Shown here in pieces: positions 1 to 13,370 of a stretch of 64,000 nucleotides of DNA (the first letter of the stretch is position 1; each line of letters starts with the position of its first letter). The translations under genes were made by a program, and so were the position numbers. The notes under the pieces were generated by a model. It did no database searches, was not told the origin of the DNA, and saw nothing but the letters and a program-made list of their open reading frames with translations. This DNA comes from Austropuccinia psidii (Eukaryota; Basidiomycota; Pucciniomycetes; Pucciniales; Sphaerophragmiaceae), in assembly GCA_023105745.1 (NCBI GenBank), contig JALGQZ010000001.1, positions 46,437,662 through 46,501,661 on the forward strand. The letters run 5' to 3'.

Positions 1-2749
1 AGGTTTGACTATGAAAAAATAAGTAAAAATTACACATATTTTCCTTATTGTACTCTGGATGTCCTAATAGAAATGAATAATAGAGTTAAAAATATTTATA
101 AGAATAAGATATTACTATAATTATGGTGTAAAATATCTTTATTATCACAAGATAATAAAATAATATGGTTTATATTATAAGAATAATTAATTAATATCTA
201 GTAAGTTATTATATTTATGGAAATTGAATTATGGTTACAAAAAACTAATAAATGTGTGAAAAAGTGTTATTTAATAATAAAAAACAATTCTTAGCAATAA
301 TATCACCAATATTGAAGTTATAAATTAATAAATAATAATATAGAAAAATATTATAATAAGAGAAAATAACCTACTTTTAACACTTGATATAATAATTTTC
401 ATTAATTTTATGCCTAAAAAATTAATTAAAGTTTTTTGAGAATGTAGTTACAATAAAAATAAAGATAAATAAAATAATTACTATTTTTATGTGGATTTAG
501 AGATTTTAGGAGAATCTAACACATTACAATAAATTATTTGTCTAATGATGTAAAAGAAACTTATTAATAAAATTTAAGACTTTAGTATTTTATAGTATAA
601 GAGCTATATATAAAAGAATGAAGTGAATTACCTTTTTATTTGATATTTTTTTGAGTTTGATGCATCTGAGGGGGAAACAGGGGAAGAAGGGGTCTTTATA
701 TAGTAGAGATCATTCCTCCTAGTGACCAAATAAATTATAAAAGAAGCTTACTGATGCTATCCACTGGAATTTACCAATATTTCAGGGTTTGGTGATGAAT
801 ACATCATTATTAAACCTTTTCAGCTCATTATCACAACATATTTTGGAGTTATCACTGTATCTCCAATTTTCTGACATCATAAGCTTGGAATATTATTCAA
901 TTTTGTGTATAAAGGTAGTTTAAATCATAAAATACCAGGATACACCAGTTTTATCTCCTATTCAACTGTTAAAATTAAAATAAAGTTACAGTTAAAGATC
1001 AAAAATGATCATTTTTAAGCCTTAACTTTAATCATTCATAAATTATAAGCTTTCATGAAGCTGTAATTAAGAGAGTAAATTATAGTAACTTGGAATCATC
1101 TTAATAAGGCTACAAGAGTATTTTATTACATCATCCAAAGATTTCTCTTGTAATTCATCTTTTCTGTTGAAATTTTCTTTTTTAGACTTTGAAAATAATT
1201 TAATAAGGTTATTCCTTGAATAAAATGAAGAAAATTTCTTCATTATTCATTTATGAGATAGTAGAAGCTGAATATCTCCTTAGTTTTAAGTTTTCACCAC
1301 TTTTAATTTTAAGTAGTCAACTGGCATTGCTCTTTTGACTGATTTATACTTATTATTATCAAGCTTATTGATAAATTTCCAAATAAACTTCATATATTTA
1401 TTCTTAAAGTTATTTTGAAGTAGTATTCATTTTGGATAAATTCTTCATCATGAATATCTCAAACAATATGAGCTAAAAACCATGAATGTATGCACTGGTC
1501 ATAAAAGTGCATATATCTAGGTATCTCAGTAAGTATTGGGATTACAGATATTTGATAAAAGAATAATATATGTATTTTGTGATGGGAAATCTAGTGGTGT
1601 AGCTTATTTTACATTTATATTAATTGGAACCTGAGATAATCAACAATTTATGCCTTTTTATATCATTTTTGCTTATTTTAATTAATTTCAAGATTATAAT
1701 TTCAATTATTATTACTACAATAAGTTTAGTAATATTTTTTGTTACCTTTTTGAAGATTTGGTCATATCTTAAATTCTTACAATATCAAATTTGAGCTTTC
1801 TGGAGCTCATAACCTTCCTAAATACAGGAAAGCCCCAATCCCCCAAGTTGGTTGACCTAAAATGACCCAAATAAAAAAATAATGTAACACTATGAACCAT
1901 ATAATAAATCTAGTTTTATGAAAAAAATAAAATTTAATATGCTTATATTGTTTAGTTTTCATGGCCAAAAAGCCTCCCATTCAAACCACACTTTGTAAAA
2001 TGGTTGTGTTTTTCTTTTTACTATTATTTTGCTCCATTTTCTCTTGAATGGTATTTGAATTGATTGATAGAAATGGTCTCAATTTATTTCAAGGAAAGCT
2101 TTGAAAATTAAATACTGCAGTTGATTATAAAGAAAGAAATTAATTCAAAAAAAACAAACAGTTCAAAAATTTCATCAAAGTTTTACTGTAAGAAAGATCT
2201 CTAACATTGATTGGCTCAATGGCATAGAATTCATTGGAATTAGAAAAATCTAAAGTCCTTTTGGGACCATAAAATGAAGTTCTGCAATTCTCAATACAAC
2301 ATCTAACAGCTATAGCTTAATAAAAACCTGAGCCCCACTTGAAGAAGAAACAATAAATATGGAAGATATTGATCTTGTTACTGAGAAAATGGGAAGGGAT
2401 CCTGGGGAGTTCATTATTTAAGATTTTTTTATCATCCATCCATCCTCTTTATTTTTCTACCATTTTCTCTTTTCTTCCTTCTCAATTCTCAACATTATTG
2501 TATCTCACTTGCTTCAAAACAATCCAAATATTCCTGATTTTATGAATATTTTATTCTTTTTATGAATTGAAAATTTGATTCTTTATTAATAAAACAGAAA
2601 AAATGTAATCAGTGATCCATTTCGTTAAATCAACACCTGTTTACGGGGCTTTCAAACTTCTACCACCCCCTTCTCTCCAAATACAGTTTTTTCCAGAAAT
2701 TGAAATAATATATAAAATTAAAACTATCTCTTTCAATACACAAGTTACA
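1..2749. other. AT-rich gene-free segment
   Basis: No reading frame of note, no RNA gene and no match to any repeat found elsewhere in the window. Composition is strongly AT with almost no CpG, as in the decayed transposon DNA nearby, so it is probably very old transposon sequence. A somewhat less AT-rich patch lies near 1,800-2,400. Confidence 0.5.
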
Positions 2750-3935
2750 ATGTGACCTAGCCCAGCTCGCAGAAAAAAAGAACCACCTCCTCTAATCAGA
2801 GAGATGATTGAAAATGCAAGAAAGCTGCATAATAGTGTTTAAAGTGCATATGAGAAAGACATTAATATAGAGACTGATGAGACATTAGATTAATCCAATG
2901 AATTAATGGAAATGATTCCAGAGGTCATAAGAAGACTTAACCACTTAGAGGAAAACAAAAAAACTGAAAAAGAGAAGACTAATGATGACATTTTCAAACA
3001 GCCACAGAATGAGAGAGCCCTCATCAGCAAGCTGATAGCTAAAAATGAGGAACTAACACAGCAAGTAGAAGAGCTAAACAGAATAATTGCAGGGAAGGGA
3101 AACGGCCAACAATCAAAAAAACCAACATTTTCAGAGAAAATTATCAATCACAGTACACAAGCACAACCAATGAAAAGACAGATCCACCCCCTTCCCCCCC
3201 AAATATGTTCATAAACCCATTAAAACAAGGTAATGTACTAATACAAACCAAGGATGAAGGGGAAAAGCCCTTTCAAAAACTTGAAGCTGGCCAAATTGCG
3301 GAAAAAGTAGAGATGGAACTAGAGAAATTTCAGGCAAGAGTTAATGAAGAAAAAATAACAATTATATCAGTCATATAATAAAAATCAAGAGACATTATGT
3401 TCTCTTCCAAAAGCAAGCTGGTTGTTAGAGAACCAACACACATGGACTAACCTTTCAGACCTGTGTTTCATTACTTCACAGGCCTTATATAAAATTCTTC
3501 TAAATTTTGTCTCAGCTTACTTTTATATTACTGATGAAATTTCTATTCAGGAGTTCTGAAATGAGAATGACATCCCTAGAGAGGCTCTAAAAAAATCAGG
3601 TAGATTAGCAACCAAGAGAAATAAAACAGAGCAAGTGGATCAATGATTCTCCACTTAAGCAATAAGGAACTAGCTAAAAATTTGGTAAAAGGTAACCTAG
3701 AATACAAACAAACTCACAAATGATCAGACATATTCCAAGAAGGCCTACTACAATGTACCATTGCCTAAAGGCAGGCCATATTTCCTACTTTTGCAAAAAC
3801 AAGCCAACTTGTGAAAACTGTGGAAAAGATCACAAAACTTGTTCCTGTAATAAAGAAGATTTAGAAGGCTTATGTGTAAGATGTGTGAAATTAGACCTTG
3901 ACTCAGAGACTCCCATAGATATGACAAATGACTAG
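2750..3935 (+). pseudogene. LINE ORF1 (nucleic-acid-binding protein) remnant
   Basis: An ATG at 2,750 is followed at once by TGA, then by a charged N-terminal region with stops where Arg or Gln codons would fit (TGA for CGA, TAA for CAA). The stretch 2,906-3,214 stays open and is rich in Glu, Lys and Gln, with a coiled-coil look. Around 3,750-3,890 a cluster of Cys and His (CLKAGH, FCKNKPTCENCGKDHKTCSC, then CVRCV) matches the paired CCHC knuckles of LINE ORF1 proteins. The first Cys of knuckle 1 appears to be lost. In the family this protein coats the LINE RNA; here it is broken. Confidence 0.7.
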
Positions 3936-4099
3936 TACTTCCACTCTGCCTTCAGCAGAGTATTTCCAATTAAGAAGGCTGAGGTTGGCAGCACATGCTT
4001 ATCCAGAAACCTATGAAGGGCAGTAAATCCCAACCACAACAAAGAATCAGACTAACAGGTAGATTTTCAGAGACCATTATCAGACTAAATCCAACTAAG

Positions 4100-4757
4100 C
4101 TACACAACAACTTCTCATGGCTACAACTGAGCCGACACAACATTAAGTGTTCTCAACAGTGAGCAAAAAATCTGGTACTTTTAATCCAAGAGCCATGGGT
4201 CTATCACCACAATCTACAACCTCTCACTCACCAGGCATGGAGTGAAAGTTTCCCAGTACCAAACCAATAAACAAGAAATGAAAGACCAAAAACCTGCATA
4301 TAAATCCAAAGCTTTCTTCCATCAGTACCAATTTTCAAAATATTGCCCATGTAGACATCAACATCATATTGAGAGGTATAAATCAGAAACTAACGTTTAT
4401 CACACTGTAAAACCTACCAGAAACATTTTCAGGTATCCAAGAGTTGGAACACAGACTCTCTGAAATCAACATGAGAGAATCCCCAATACTAATAGCAATG
4501 GACTAAAAGATTCACCATAAACTGTGTAATCCCAAAGGCTACCACCACCAACCCCCCCAAGCAAAGAAACTGATAAACATATTTGGGGAAAAGGTATTTA
4601 AGCTAGCATCACCAAAAGGCAAACCCACATTTATGGGGGCCCTAGGAGAAGCAACAAGCATAGACTTGATTTAGGCAAACACAAAAGCAGGTAATATCAT
4701 AAAAGAGTTCAGGGTTCAGCTGGAAAACTATTCTTCATACCACCAACAAATAATAAC
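4100..4757 (+). pseudogene. LINE endonuclease domain remnant (5' part of ORF2)
   Basis: Frames in this stretch read 'LLIQEPWV' near 4,180, the usual QEPW start of the endonuclease/exonuclease/phosphatase domain of Tad-like ORF2. Near 4,580-4,740 they read a Gly- and Asp-rich tail ('GALGEATSIDLIWAN') typical of the end of that domain. Frames shift several times and stops are common. The reading is cut at 4,757 by the solo LTR. Confidence 0.6.
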
Positions 4758-6158
4758 TGTCAGCCTGTGACTCAAAACCAGAGAACAAGTATGACAGCCA
4801 AATACCATAAATCAATGGTAGAGAAAAATACCACCAAATCATAGATGTGAGCCAAACCAGGTCAAAAGGTATAAAAAAAGAGGAAACTAACCTGTTTCCA
4901 AATATACAAGTCCCATCATCATAGGAAAAAAGATAACAAAGTTATTCCTGCTCAAAAAAGTAGCTGAGCATAAACCTTAATTTTCACCTCTCATCCGAAA
5001 TTCATAGAATGAGGCTTAACCCCAGCAAATTTGTATTAAAATTGAAGCTCTAAGGTAGGTATATCCAATTGTACTAGCCAAATTGAGCCAGAACCAAAAC
5101 TATAGAAGTTATGGCCAAAATAATGCCAAATAAGGAGGAACAAAATATTCACCCCTCATTTAACTTCTACAGTTTTAGTGTGAGATACCTAAAGTGGGTT
5201 CATTTTGAAAAGAGCACAATCAGGGCTATCTGATGGTGCCATACATTTCCCCATATCTCATCTAAAACAAAAGGTGTGGGGCAAACAAGTTTCATACAGA
5301 TTTTGAGAAAATCATATATCTGGATAGCTAAAATTGAACATGGAATAACTTTGCCATATTTAATTTTGACCATACCAAATGAGGTACCATTGTGTATATC
5401 TCATCCAGGGATACACAATGAACCAAATTTGAGCTTAATATCTTAAAAAATGACAAATATATAGCAGTTTTAAGGTCAAAATCCCACATTTAGACCAATA
5501 CAGATTTACTGTGGGATACTATCCCATAACCATGATTATAAGGTGTCAACCAGAAAAATAAGCTTGTTTATACTTTTATACCTCATAGTTCAGCCAATAC
5601 ATGGTCTTTACAGCATTCTACGCATCACCCATGTCAGAAGAGGGCTGTAAGGTCCCCAGGTGAAAATTTTTACCCTGTATTGGGGAAAACTTCCCAGATG
5701 TGGTTTGAAAGCAACATCTGAGCCCAATAGAGAGTATACAGGCCTTGTGAAACCCACAAGCCAGCACTCAGAGGTGGAGAATATTTACTTCCTCTATGTG
5801 GATGGTCTAGAGGACCTTTCCACCCCATTTCAGGATGAAAGGAGGCATTTTCTCTGCCAGAAAAGGAATCCCCATCCTGCTCTTGCATTCCTATGTAGTA
5901 CAACTTTCAAAAACAGTTATACTCTTGAAAAATAATCAGGTATACCTTAAATCTTAGAGTATTGTAGTTCTTATTATAGTAATCCACCTGGTAAGACTGC
6001 ACTCAGGGCTTTCAACAGAACTCACCACCACTATTTTACAATATTAAAGGCCTTAGTATTATTATTCAAGCCCATTTTTATTATAATTATCCATGTCACA
6101 GTCATAGTTAAAGCTGTAAACACTATTATTACTGCTTCATCATAGACTCATCTTGACA
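4758..6158 (+). mobile_element. Solo LTR, family LTR-3, inserted in the LINE
   Basis: It begins TGTCAGCCTGTGACTC and ends in CTTGACA, about 1,401 bp. It matches the LTR at 24,371-25,786 along its whole length. The 5 bp before it (4,753-4,757) and after it (6,159-6,163) are both ATAAC, an exact target-site duplication. No internal region remains, so this is a solo LTR left by recombination between the two LTRs of a former element. Small open frames inside it (5,660-5,935) are not genes. Confidence 0.87.
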
Positions 6159-8717
6159 ATAACCAAGATTGAACTTGAGGGAGACACAATGAATGTCAAA
6201 GAGGAAAATGTGTCAATTAGGCCTAACATGTTGAACAAAAGAAGATAAATTAAGAACATCAGGCATAGAACTCAACAAGAAATTATGCAACTCACAACAC
6301 TCACCAGAGAAGCAATAGAATTAAATGCAGAGAAAGTTTGAAAAATAATGGAAAGGGAGTATCTGAGCTAAGGTGAGAAAGTCAAGATGAGAGCCACTGA
6401 ACATAAAGCATTGTGGAATAAGATGGTCTTGCAACCAATAATAAATGAGAGAAACAGAAAAAGACACTGGATGCTACTCACACAATCAGATGAGAAAAAA
6501 CAGTGCTAAAAAGAATGGCAAAAAACCTTTAATAAAAAGGCTGAATATCTGAAGAGAACTGACTGTCAAAGATTGCTAGCAACAAGGGAAAATGAACATG
6601 CGTTCAATGAACTCAAGTTCACCAAATCAAGAGCATCCAGAGAAGTATACCTGCTGTGGAACAACACAGGTCAGTTAACCAGTGATGAGAACAAAAAAGC
6701 TAACTTGTTTTTTGAGATTCTTGCACAGCAAGGTAGTCCAATAGACTTGTCATACATAAGCCCTCCTATACAAAACCACCCTTAATATTTAATAAACTAA
6801 CCCAAGAAGAAATCAAAAGAAACATCAACCTACTACCCCTAGGAAAAGCCCCTGGCCTGGAAAGAATTCAAAATAAACTGATCAGAGTACTCAAAACACA
6901 ATAGCAGACTCACTGAAGAGATTGTTCAATGACTTCCTAGAATTAGGACACTTTCCCACAAACTGGAAAGTAGAAACAACAGTCATAATAAAAAAAGCTA
7001 ACAAGCCTGACTATACAGATCCCACAGCATATGGACCCATAGCACTACTCAACACCATTAGAAAATTATTTGAACAAATAATTAACACCAGACTATCACA
7101 ATGAGCTCAACTACAGGGAGAAATAGCACCAGGCCACTTTGGAAGATGCCTGGAAAGGAATATTGAGGAGTAAATTATCCTGCTTGACTACTGGATTAAA
7201 AATAAGTGGAAAGAGAAAAGGGTAGTAACAGGGATTTTCTTAGATGTAAAATTAGCCTACCCAGAAGTACAAAAGGTATGGTTAATAGACACCCTCAGGA
7301 ACAAGGAGGCCCCAAACTACCTGGTGGCCATAATTGAATATTTCCTAAAAAATGGAGGAGCTCAAATCAGAATAAATGATTTCACCTCCCCACTAAAGCC
7401 ACTAGCAAGAGGACTGCCACAGGGATGCCCTCTGTCAGTGACTCTCTACTTACTGTATGTCTCTGGCTTACTCCTACAGGATCAAATCAAGACATTATCA
7501 GACCAAATATCAATAGAATAAATCAACGACATCACCCACCTAGTAGCAGAAAAGACCAAGGAGTTAGCATTGGCAAAATTATCAGAGGTAAGTAAACACG
7601 CACTCACATGGGGTAGAAGGGCAGGCTCAGAGTTCTACAAAAAGACCTCCTTCATGATATTACATCCTAAATAAAGCACAGTAACCCAATTTGAGTTTGG
7701 AGGGGAGAGCCTGACATCAACTACATCAACAAAATGGCCAGTACTAATTGTGGACTCTAAGCCGACCTACCAAGACCACATAAACAAAATTTCTCAATAC
7801 GCAATGGCCACTCTCCAAAAAATACTTTGGCCTAAACTCAGCAGACACCAGAATCCTGGTTAAAGCAGTCCTAGTCTCAAGAGTCCTCTATGGGAGTGTC
7901 CTATGGCTAGATGAGAAATGAAAACCCAAAATTAACAAAACACTACATCTGATATTTAACAAAGCTGCTAAGCTAGTAATTGGAGGTCAGAATAGCACCC
8001 AAGTTGCATTGCTTAATAAATACAGAAACCTAAATCCATTCCTACCAATCCACAGAGAAAGAAAAAACAAGTTAATACTTCACCTACATACTAAGGAAGA
8101 CAACCCAGTCTGACCAATAGTCAAAAATGAACTACACAAAAATGGAAATAAATTTGAATAAATGATTAAAAAAGTGATGCACAAGTAAACACTCACCACT
8201 AGACTAAATACCCTTATAGAGATAATAAAACTGTTTCCCATTAAACCAGGGAACAAGGTTCACCCAGTCTTCAATATAGGAGAAGGAAAAGACACAGCAA
8301 GAAAGGAAATTCAGAACTTTATCTGAAAACTAAAACCCAAATATTTGCTGATATTTTCTGATGGCTCAGACATCCCAAACAAAGGTAAAGGCTCAGAAGC
8401 AATAATAGAATGGGAGAACATGATAGCAAGCAAACACACACACACACACACCCCAACAAAAGCAACAAACTATGAGACTGAATTAGTGAGCCTCATCTTG
8501 GCCATGGAAGCCGCAAGACAAGTGATGACTAAGGGAAGAATCAGAAAAGAGAAATTGGGAACAATATGGATATTAAGCAACAAACAGGAAGCATTAAAGA
8601 AATAAGAAAACCCCTTCCAACCCTCTAATGGCCAATATCAATACTTAGAAGTCTACCACAGTAGGAACACCCTTAAGAGATCCACCTAAATAAAATTGTG
8701 GTGGTGCCCAGGAAAAC
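6159..8717 (+). pseudogene. LINE reverse transcriptase and RNase H remnant
   Basis: The LINE frame resumes after the solo LTR. Around 6,573-6,785 is the linker before the RT. At 6,922-7,104 'FPTNWKVETTVIIKKANKPD' and 'YGPIALLNTIRKLFEQII' are RT motifs 0-2. At 7,220-7,520 'FLDVKLAYPEV' (family FLDVKGAFD) and 'GLPQGCPLSVTLYLLYV' are RT motifs. RNase H follows at 8,345-8,605: 'IFSDGS' and 'YETEL' are kept, but the third acid (usual LDNQ-type site) reads 'LSNKQ'. A WWCPG-type motif near 8,700 marks the end, where the next LTR interrupts. Many stops rule out function. Confidence 0.8.
8434..8451 (+). repeat. (CA)n microsatellite inside LINE RNase H
   Basis: An uninterrupted run of nine CA units within the RNase H reading frame, read as alternating His-Thr. 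It is an insertion in the domain between the first and second catalytic acids. Confidence 0.85.
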
Positions 8718-10520
8718 TGTAAGGTGTGGATATGAAACTTTAATTAAAAATCAAGTACTTTTCCTGTCCTCAATATTTGTATAAGGTAAAAATTGATTAA
8801 AAATAGTATGAAATAATATTTTTAAGAGAAAAAACACCAATTTTATTGTTTGAAGCTTTATAAGTATAATAAAACAATATTATAAAGATTTATTGTTTTA
8901 CCAAAAATAAAAATGCATTCAAAAATACTCTACAAGAAAGATTGAAGGCTACAAAAGAAATTTCTTCAAAAGCAATTTCAATTGGAATTAATTGAGCAAA
9001 GGACTGTAGGCAATTAATAAGAGAACAGAGTACTTAAAAAGATTATTAAAGAGAAAACACACCCAAAAGTGACCAGAGTGAATTTGGAAACAAAGTGACA
9101 AAGCTAACAGTGATGAAAGATGCTTTAATTTACTTATGGGGTGGTTCAAGGGTAAAAATGATTATAATGAATTTTTAACATGGCTAAAAGGTTTAGAATT
9201 ATTTAAATATGGTGGTTGGAATCTTTAATTGATTGGTTTAACAGTGTTTAAACTAACTATAAAAGGAAAAGATTCTAACATGAAGAGAAAAGTGGGCCAA
9301 AGAAGACATTCTTTTATAGCCACCAATTTTCTGACCCCAAAAAGTAAAATTTACTCTTTTCAATTGTGCAAAAAAAATGACAACATAAAATCCAATTATG
9401 GAATCATTGAACCCTGTTTCAGGCCAAAAAGGACTGGTTTTAGCCATTTTTTGCTATTTTCAGCCATTTTAGACCCTTAAATCAGCCATTGATATAGTAA
9501 TACCTGGTTTTAAGCCTTAAAAACACGTCATACTGTGTTTCAGAGACTCAAAAACCAGTTGAAACTGTTTTTACATTTATTGTTTTATCTTAAGGGTAGT
9601 TTTACCCTCTCTGAAACAGTTAAAATTGCCCTGGTTGGTACCAAAACCTCATCAGAAATTGAGACACAGACCCTGTGACTCAATTCCAGGCCAAAAGTGA
9701 TGAACTCTTGCATGGACTTTGACATCTCATGCCTTTCAGAAAGGAATTTGGGGGTCTGGCTCCCTTGAAGCCAAGATTCCTTTTCCCCCTCCAAAATTAA
9801 TCTTTCCAATTTATTTTTTCTTTAATTCCTCATCATGTAATATACTTGTAATTTACACATGAAATTCAATTGAGTTTTACAGTTAAAAAACTGTAATAAT
9901 TGATAACTCATATGTAAATTACAGCTCACTTATGTAATACATGCACACATTTTGACATTTCAATTGAAAATACTTCAATTCCTCATAACTTCTAAACTAC
10001 ACATAACACCTCAATTTTAACACAAAAATTGCTGGTTAACACCACATGTGATGTGAATTAGATGAAGTTTTTGAGGACCTTCAACTTTTTTACATAAAAG
10101 ACTAGAAACTTAATTTAAGCTTATTTAGAGTTGAGTTACAGAAATTTCACCCAGAGGTGACTCCACCTTATTTTTTTATGTGGAGTCCATTTGTTATATG
10201 ATTTTCATATGTTTATTTATTGGATAAAAAGTTATGATAATTTTCATTCAACTTTTTTCCAAAAATATATTAATTTCAGTAATTTTGTTAAAAAATTATT
10301 TTTACTTAATTTTTTCAAGTAAAAATGTGTTTTCACAATTTCAAATTTCAATGTAATTTTATTTTTAAATTATAATTAAATTTTAATTTTTTTGTATAAA
10401 TTTATATTTATATTTTAATTTTTTTTTTGATAATATAAATAATTTTATTTCATTTATAATTGTATCTTCTTTTATTATTTGTGGTTTTTTGGGTATATGA
10501 AAATACCTCTAAGGCTCACA
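8718..10520 (-). mobile_element. Solo LTR, family LTR-1 (inverted), inserted in the LINE
   Basis: Read on the minus strand it starts TGTGAGCCTTAGAGGTA (ending at 10,520) and finishes CATATCCACACCTTACA (at 8,718), about 1,803 bp. The same ends and body occur at 29,104, 38,053 and 41,390. Flanks are AAAAC (8,713-8,717) and ACAAC (10,521-10,525), a 5-bp duplication with one mismatch. LINE coding resumes after it. Short frames inside are not genes. Confidence 0.85.
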
Positions 10521-11000
10521 ACAACCAGAAATAAAAGGTAATTAATTGACAGACACAAAAGCCAACAAAGAAGCCCTGGAACCAAAAATTTTGTGGTTCA
10601 ACATCAAACTGAGACTTTCAAGACTCTTTCAAGAAATAATAAAAGAATAAGAGACAAACCCCTTGACAGAGGGGGAAATAAAACAAACCAGAAATTTCAG
10701 AGGCAAAACAAAGTTTCCACCAAAGAAATGGACAAACTAGAAACAGCCCAGTCCTCAATCATTCACCAACTGCAATCAGGACAAATTCTATTGAATGAAT
10801 ACCTGAAGCGCATAAATTTAAGGGGAGACCCTTTATGTGAAACTTGAAACAAACCAGAATGGGTCAACCACTTCTTAACACACTGCAAAAAATAAACATG
10901 AAAACTGACCTTAAAAGGAACAGAATCTCCTATAATGAAACCAACCTTTATAAACTTCTAGAACCCACACAATCATTCATAATATTAGCAAAATATATTT
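10521..11000 (+). pseudogene. LINE ORF2 C-terminus with Cys/His zinc motif
   Basis: After the solo LTR the frames read the tail of RNase H. At 10,740-10,890 comes 'QLQSGQILLNEYLKRINL', then 'PLCET' and, after a frame break, 'NHFLTHC'. This is the conserved C-terminal CCHC-like end of Tad/I-type ORF2 ('QLRTG..LN.YL.R....CP.C....T..H.L..C'). It is in the same direction as the LINE domains to the left, which supports one element split in three. Confidence 0.7.
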
Positions 11001-11649
11001 AAAAAACAAGTAGATTTAAACAATTTAAAATGTACCTTTAAAACAAGAAGAACAAATAAAGGAGTTGAGATGGAAAGAAGAAAAAGAAATTTGGAGAATG
11101 CACAGTCAAGAGACAAAACCCATTTGTGAAAACAAGCTGTGCAGGTACTCCCCCAAAAAACCCAACCAGAAAGGGAAAAGAGGCTCTGAAGGCATGCACA
11201 GGAAACCACAAAGAAATAGTATGGCATTCAATATACATTGAACTTTAAAAACCAAAAAAACCAAAAAACACCTGTTTATTAGCCAAACCAATCAATAGCA
11301 ATTTCCAGAAGTCTTGGATATAGCTTTATTTATCAAAAATCAACAACAAACACATCAAATGTCAAGTTAATAGTCAGAGTAGATCACCTTGCAAAGGAAT
11401 TTTCAAGAATTATCAAACATGTAGCAAAAATTCTAAGAGTGATAATCTCAGGAAATTGCATCAATTTATCAACCCAAATAATACCAACCCTGAAAAGACT
11501 CTCACCTTTGACAAGTTTATCCATAATTAAAATCCAAAAAAGGTGATCATTTAACTATAGATCTATTTAAGTATATCACCCTCACTGACGTTTTTTGGAA
11601 GAGTCTTTTGTTGGAGATGTTGAAACAGCCCTAATCTATTTCATTTTCA
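11001..11649. other. Gap between LINE and hAT remnant
   Basis: Possibly the LINE 3' untranslated end. One plus-strand frame is fairly open from 11,000 to 11,240 (Lys/Glu-rich) but I do not recognise it. The minus-strand frames here read as low-complexity hydrophobic peptides and look spurious. Confidence 0.35.
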
Positions 11650-13370
11650 ATTGTGATCTCCCAATGTTTCTACTTAACCCCCTTTTTTTCAAGATCTCCT
11701 GTAGCTCTGAAACCCATAGGTATTAAAAACCTTAGTATGGCAAAAGTCACTAATATACCATCTACCAAAAATTTTCTTTTTCCACAAAGAAAAACTCCAT
11801 GCACTCATTTCCAAAAGTGGAAAACAACTTGCTTTCACAACTAATAGCTGGAGAACTCAAAACATCAAAGCATTTATGGCTATCAATGGCTAGTTTATTG
11901 AAAAGTAATTCAACATTATTTATTTCCTCTTAAACTTGACAGAAATTGAAGATCAATTTTTTATTTCTATTTTTTTTCAAAAAATAATTTCTTATCTATT
12001 AAATTAATTTTGTTTTATGTAATCATTTGGGTCAGTCATTGGCCATCCAATTTCTTACAGCTCTCAAGAAGTATGAACTTGAAGACTAAATCATTGCAAT
12101 AAAAACTAATAATTCCTTGGGAAAACAGAAAATGGCCTAAGAGCTAAAAGCCTCAGTGGAATTGTTTGAAGACAAAACACAGTTTGTTGACTGTATGGCT
12201 CATACACTCCATTTATCAGCCCTTACCAAGGGTACTTCAACCAGTGATAATCAAGAGAATATCAACATGGGACCAATCTCAATATAAAGTATAATTGACC
12301 CACCCAATGGCCTGGGATTGAATTATAAATCCATCATCTCTCCTATCTCATGTCTGGCATCATACTTACCCTAGAGCCCTCAGAAATGGGAAAAATTCAT
12401 CTCAATGGTGAATATTTTTTACAAAGCACAAAAAGGCAATAAATAACTCACCAATGTGTTTACCCAATGAAACTCAATATATGATATGTTTGAGTGTGCA
12501 TACTCACACAAATATGCCTACAATCAAGCTTTTACCCCTAAAAAACATGGAAACATGGAAGCTTATTGAATTTCATCCATTGAGTTTGAAAAGGTTAAGG
12601 TCATGATCAGTTTCTTATCCCCCCTCTATGAGGCCAACTCAGGAATATGTGGACAAAAAATATCTCACCATCAATTACTCCTTACCTTTATATATTTCAC
12701 TCATTAAATAAATAAACAAGGTGAGTGTTTTCATCACTTGATGCCTAATATGTAAAATTTATCTCTAGACTTGTGAGAAATACAAGGTTCAACAAATTGA
12801 GTCAGCTGCTTCAGAAATGACTGAAAAAGTTTATAGAATACTGGAAAATCTTGTTAACAAAATACCAGAAATTTGTGCTTCAAATTACAATTCCCCTATT
12901 CCTTCAACACAACACTAGCTAGCTTTGTTACTTCAGAAGCCCAACTGGCTGCAATATTTCAAAGTGAAGCAGCCAAAGAATTCAAAGGATCAAACCAAAT
13001 TCAATAACTAGGAGAACAAGAACAAAGAGGGTTCTTTGATGGCATATATTTGTCATCATCAGGGGAAGGATCATCTTCAGAATTCAAAATTCAAAGAGTT
13101 TTTTTGGAACCACCCAAGCCTAAATAAACCTATGCATTAACAGTTCTGGAAGACTCAAGAAACCATTCTCCCTACTCTTGCCTCAATGGTCCATAAGTAC
13201 CTTATAATCTGTGCTACTAGTGCACCACCCAAAAGAGTTTTCTTTAGGGGTAGGAAGATTATCACATATCAATGTGCTTCTCTCTCCTCAATGCTTGTAG
13301 AACAAGTTGCAGCTGTCAAGAATTGGGCTCATACGTTTGGTCATACCTATTACAATCAATAAGTATGACA
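11650..13370 (+). pseudogene. hAT-family transposase remnant (hAT-1)
   Basis: Broken frames give hAT landmarks in order. Near 11,820-11,900 'LAFTTNSWRTQNIKAFMAINGQFI' corresponds to the family's 'LTTDxWTS...YxxIxxHF' strand. Near 12,180-12,220 'QFVDCMAHTLHLSAL' corresponds to 'VRCFAHxLNL'. At 13,140-13,350 'FWKTQETILPTLASMVHKYL', 'TSAPPKRVFFRGRKII' and 'VKNWAH' are the C-terminal dimerisation domain. The first catalytic Asp region reads TTNSW, with Asp replaced. Stops and shifts are frequent and no inverted repeats were identified. Confidence 0.65.

Larger units (their letters stand above)
2750..11000 (+). mobile_element. Degenerate Tad/I-like LINE, split by two solo LTRs
   Basis: The order of domains is ORF1 with zinc knuckles, apurinic-type endonuclease, reverse transcriptase, RNase H and a C-terminal Cys/His zinc motif, as in Tad1/I-type non-LTR retrotransposons of fungi. 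All parts are plus strand and carry many stops and frameshifts. Two solo LTRs (4,758-6,158 and 8,718-10,520) interrupt it; the LINE reading resumes on the far side of each. The 5' end is placed at the degenerate ORF1 start and the 3' end is uncertain, as no clear A-tail was seen. Confidence 0.8.

Noticed and set aside
10985..11291. Three overlapping minus-strand frames rich in Phe, Leu and Cys
   Set aside because: Low-complexity hydrophobic peptides opposite an A-rich plus strand; typical antisense artefacts.
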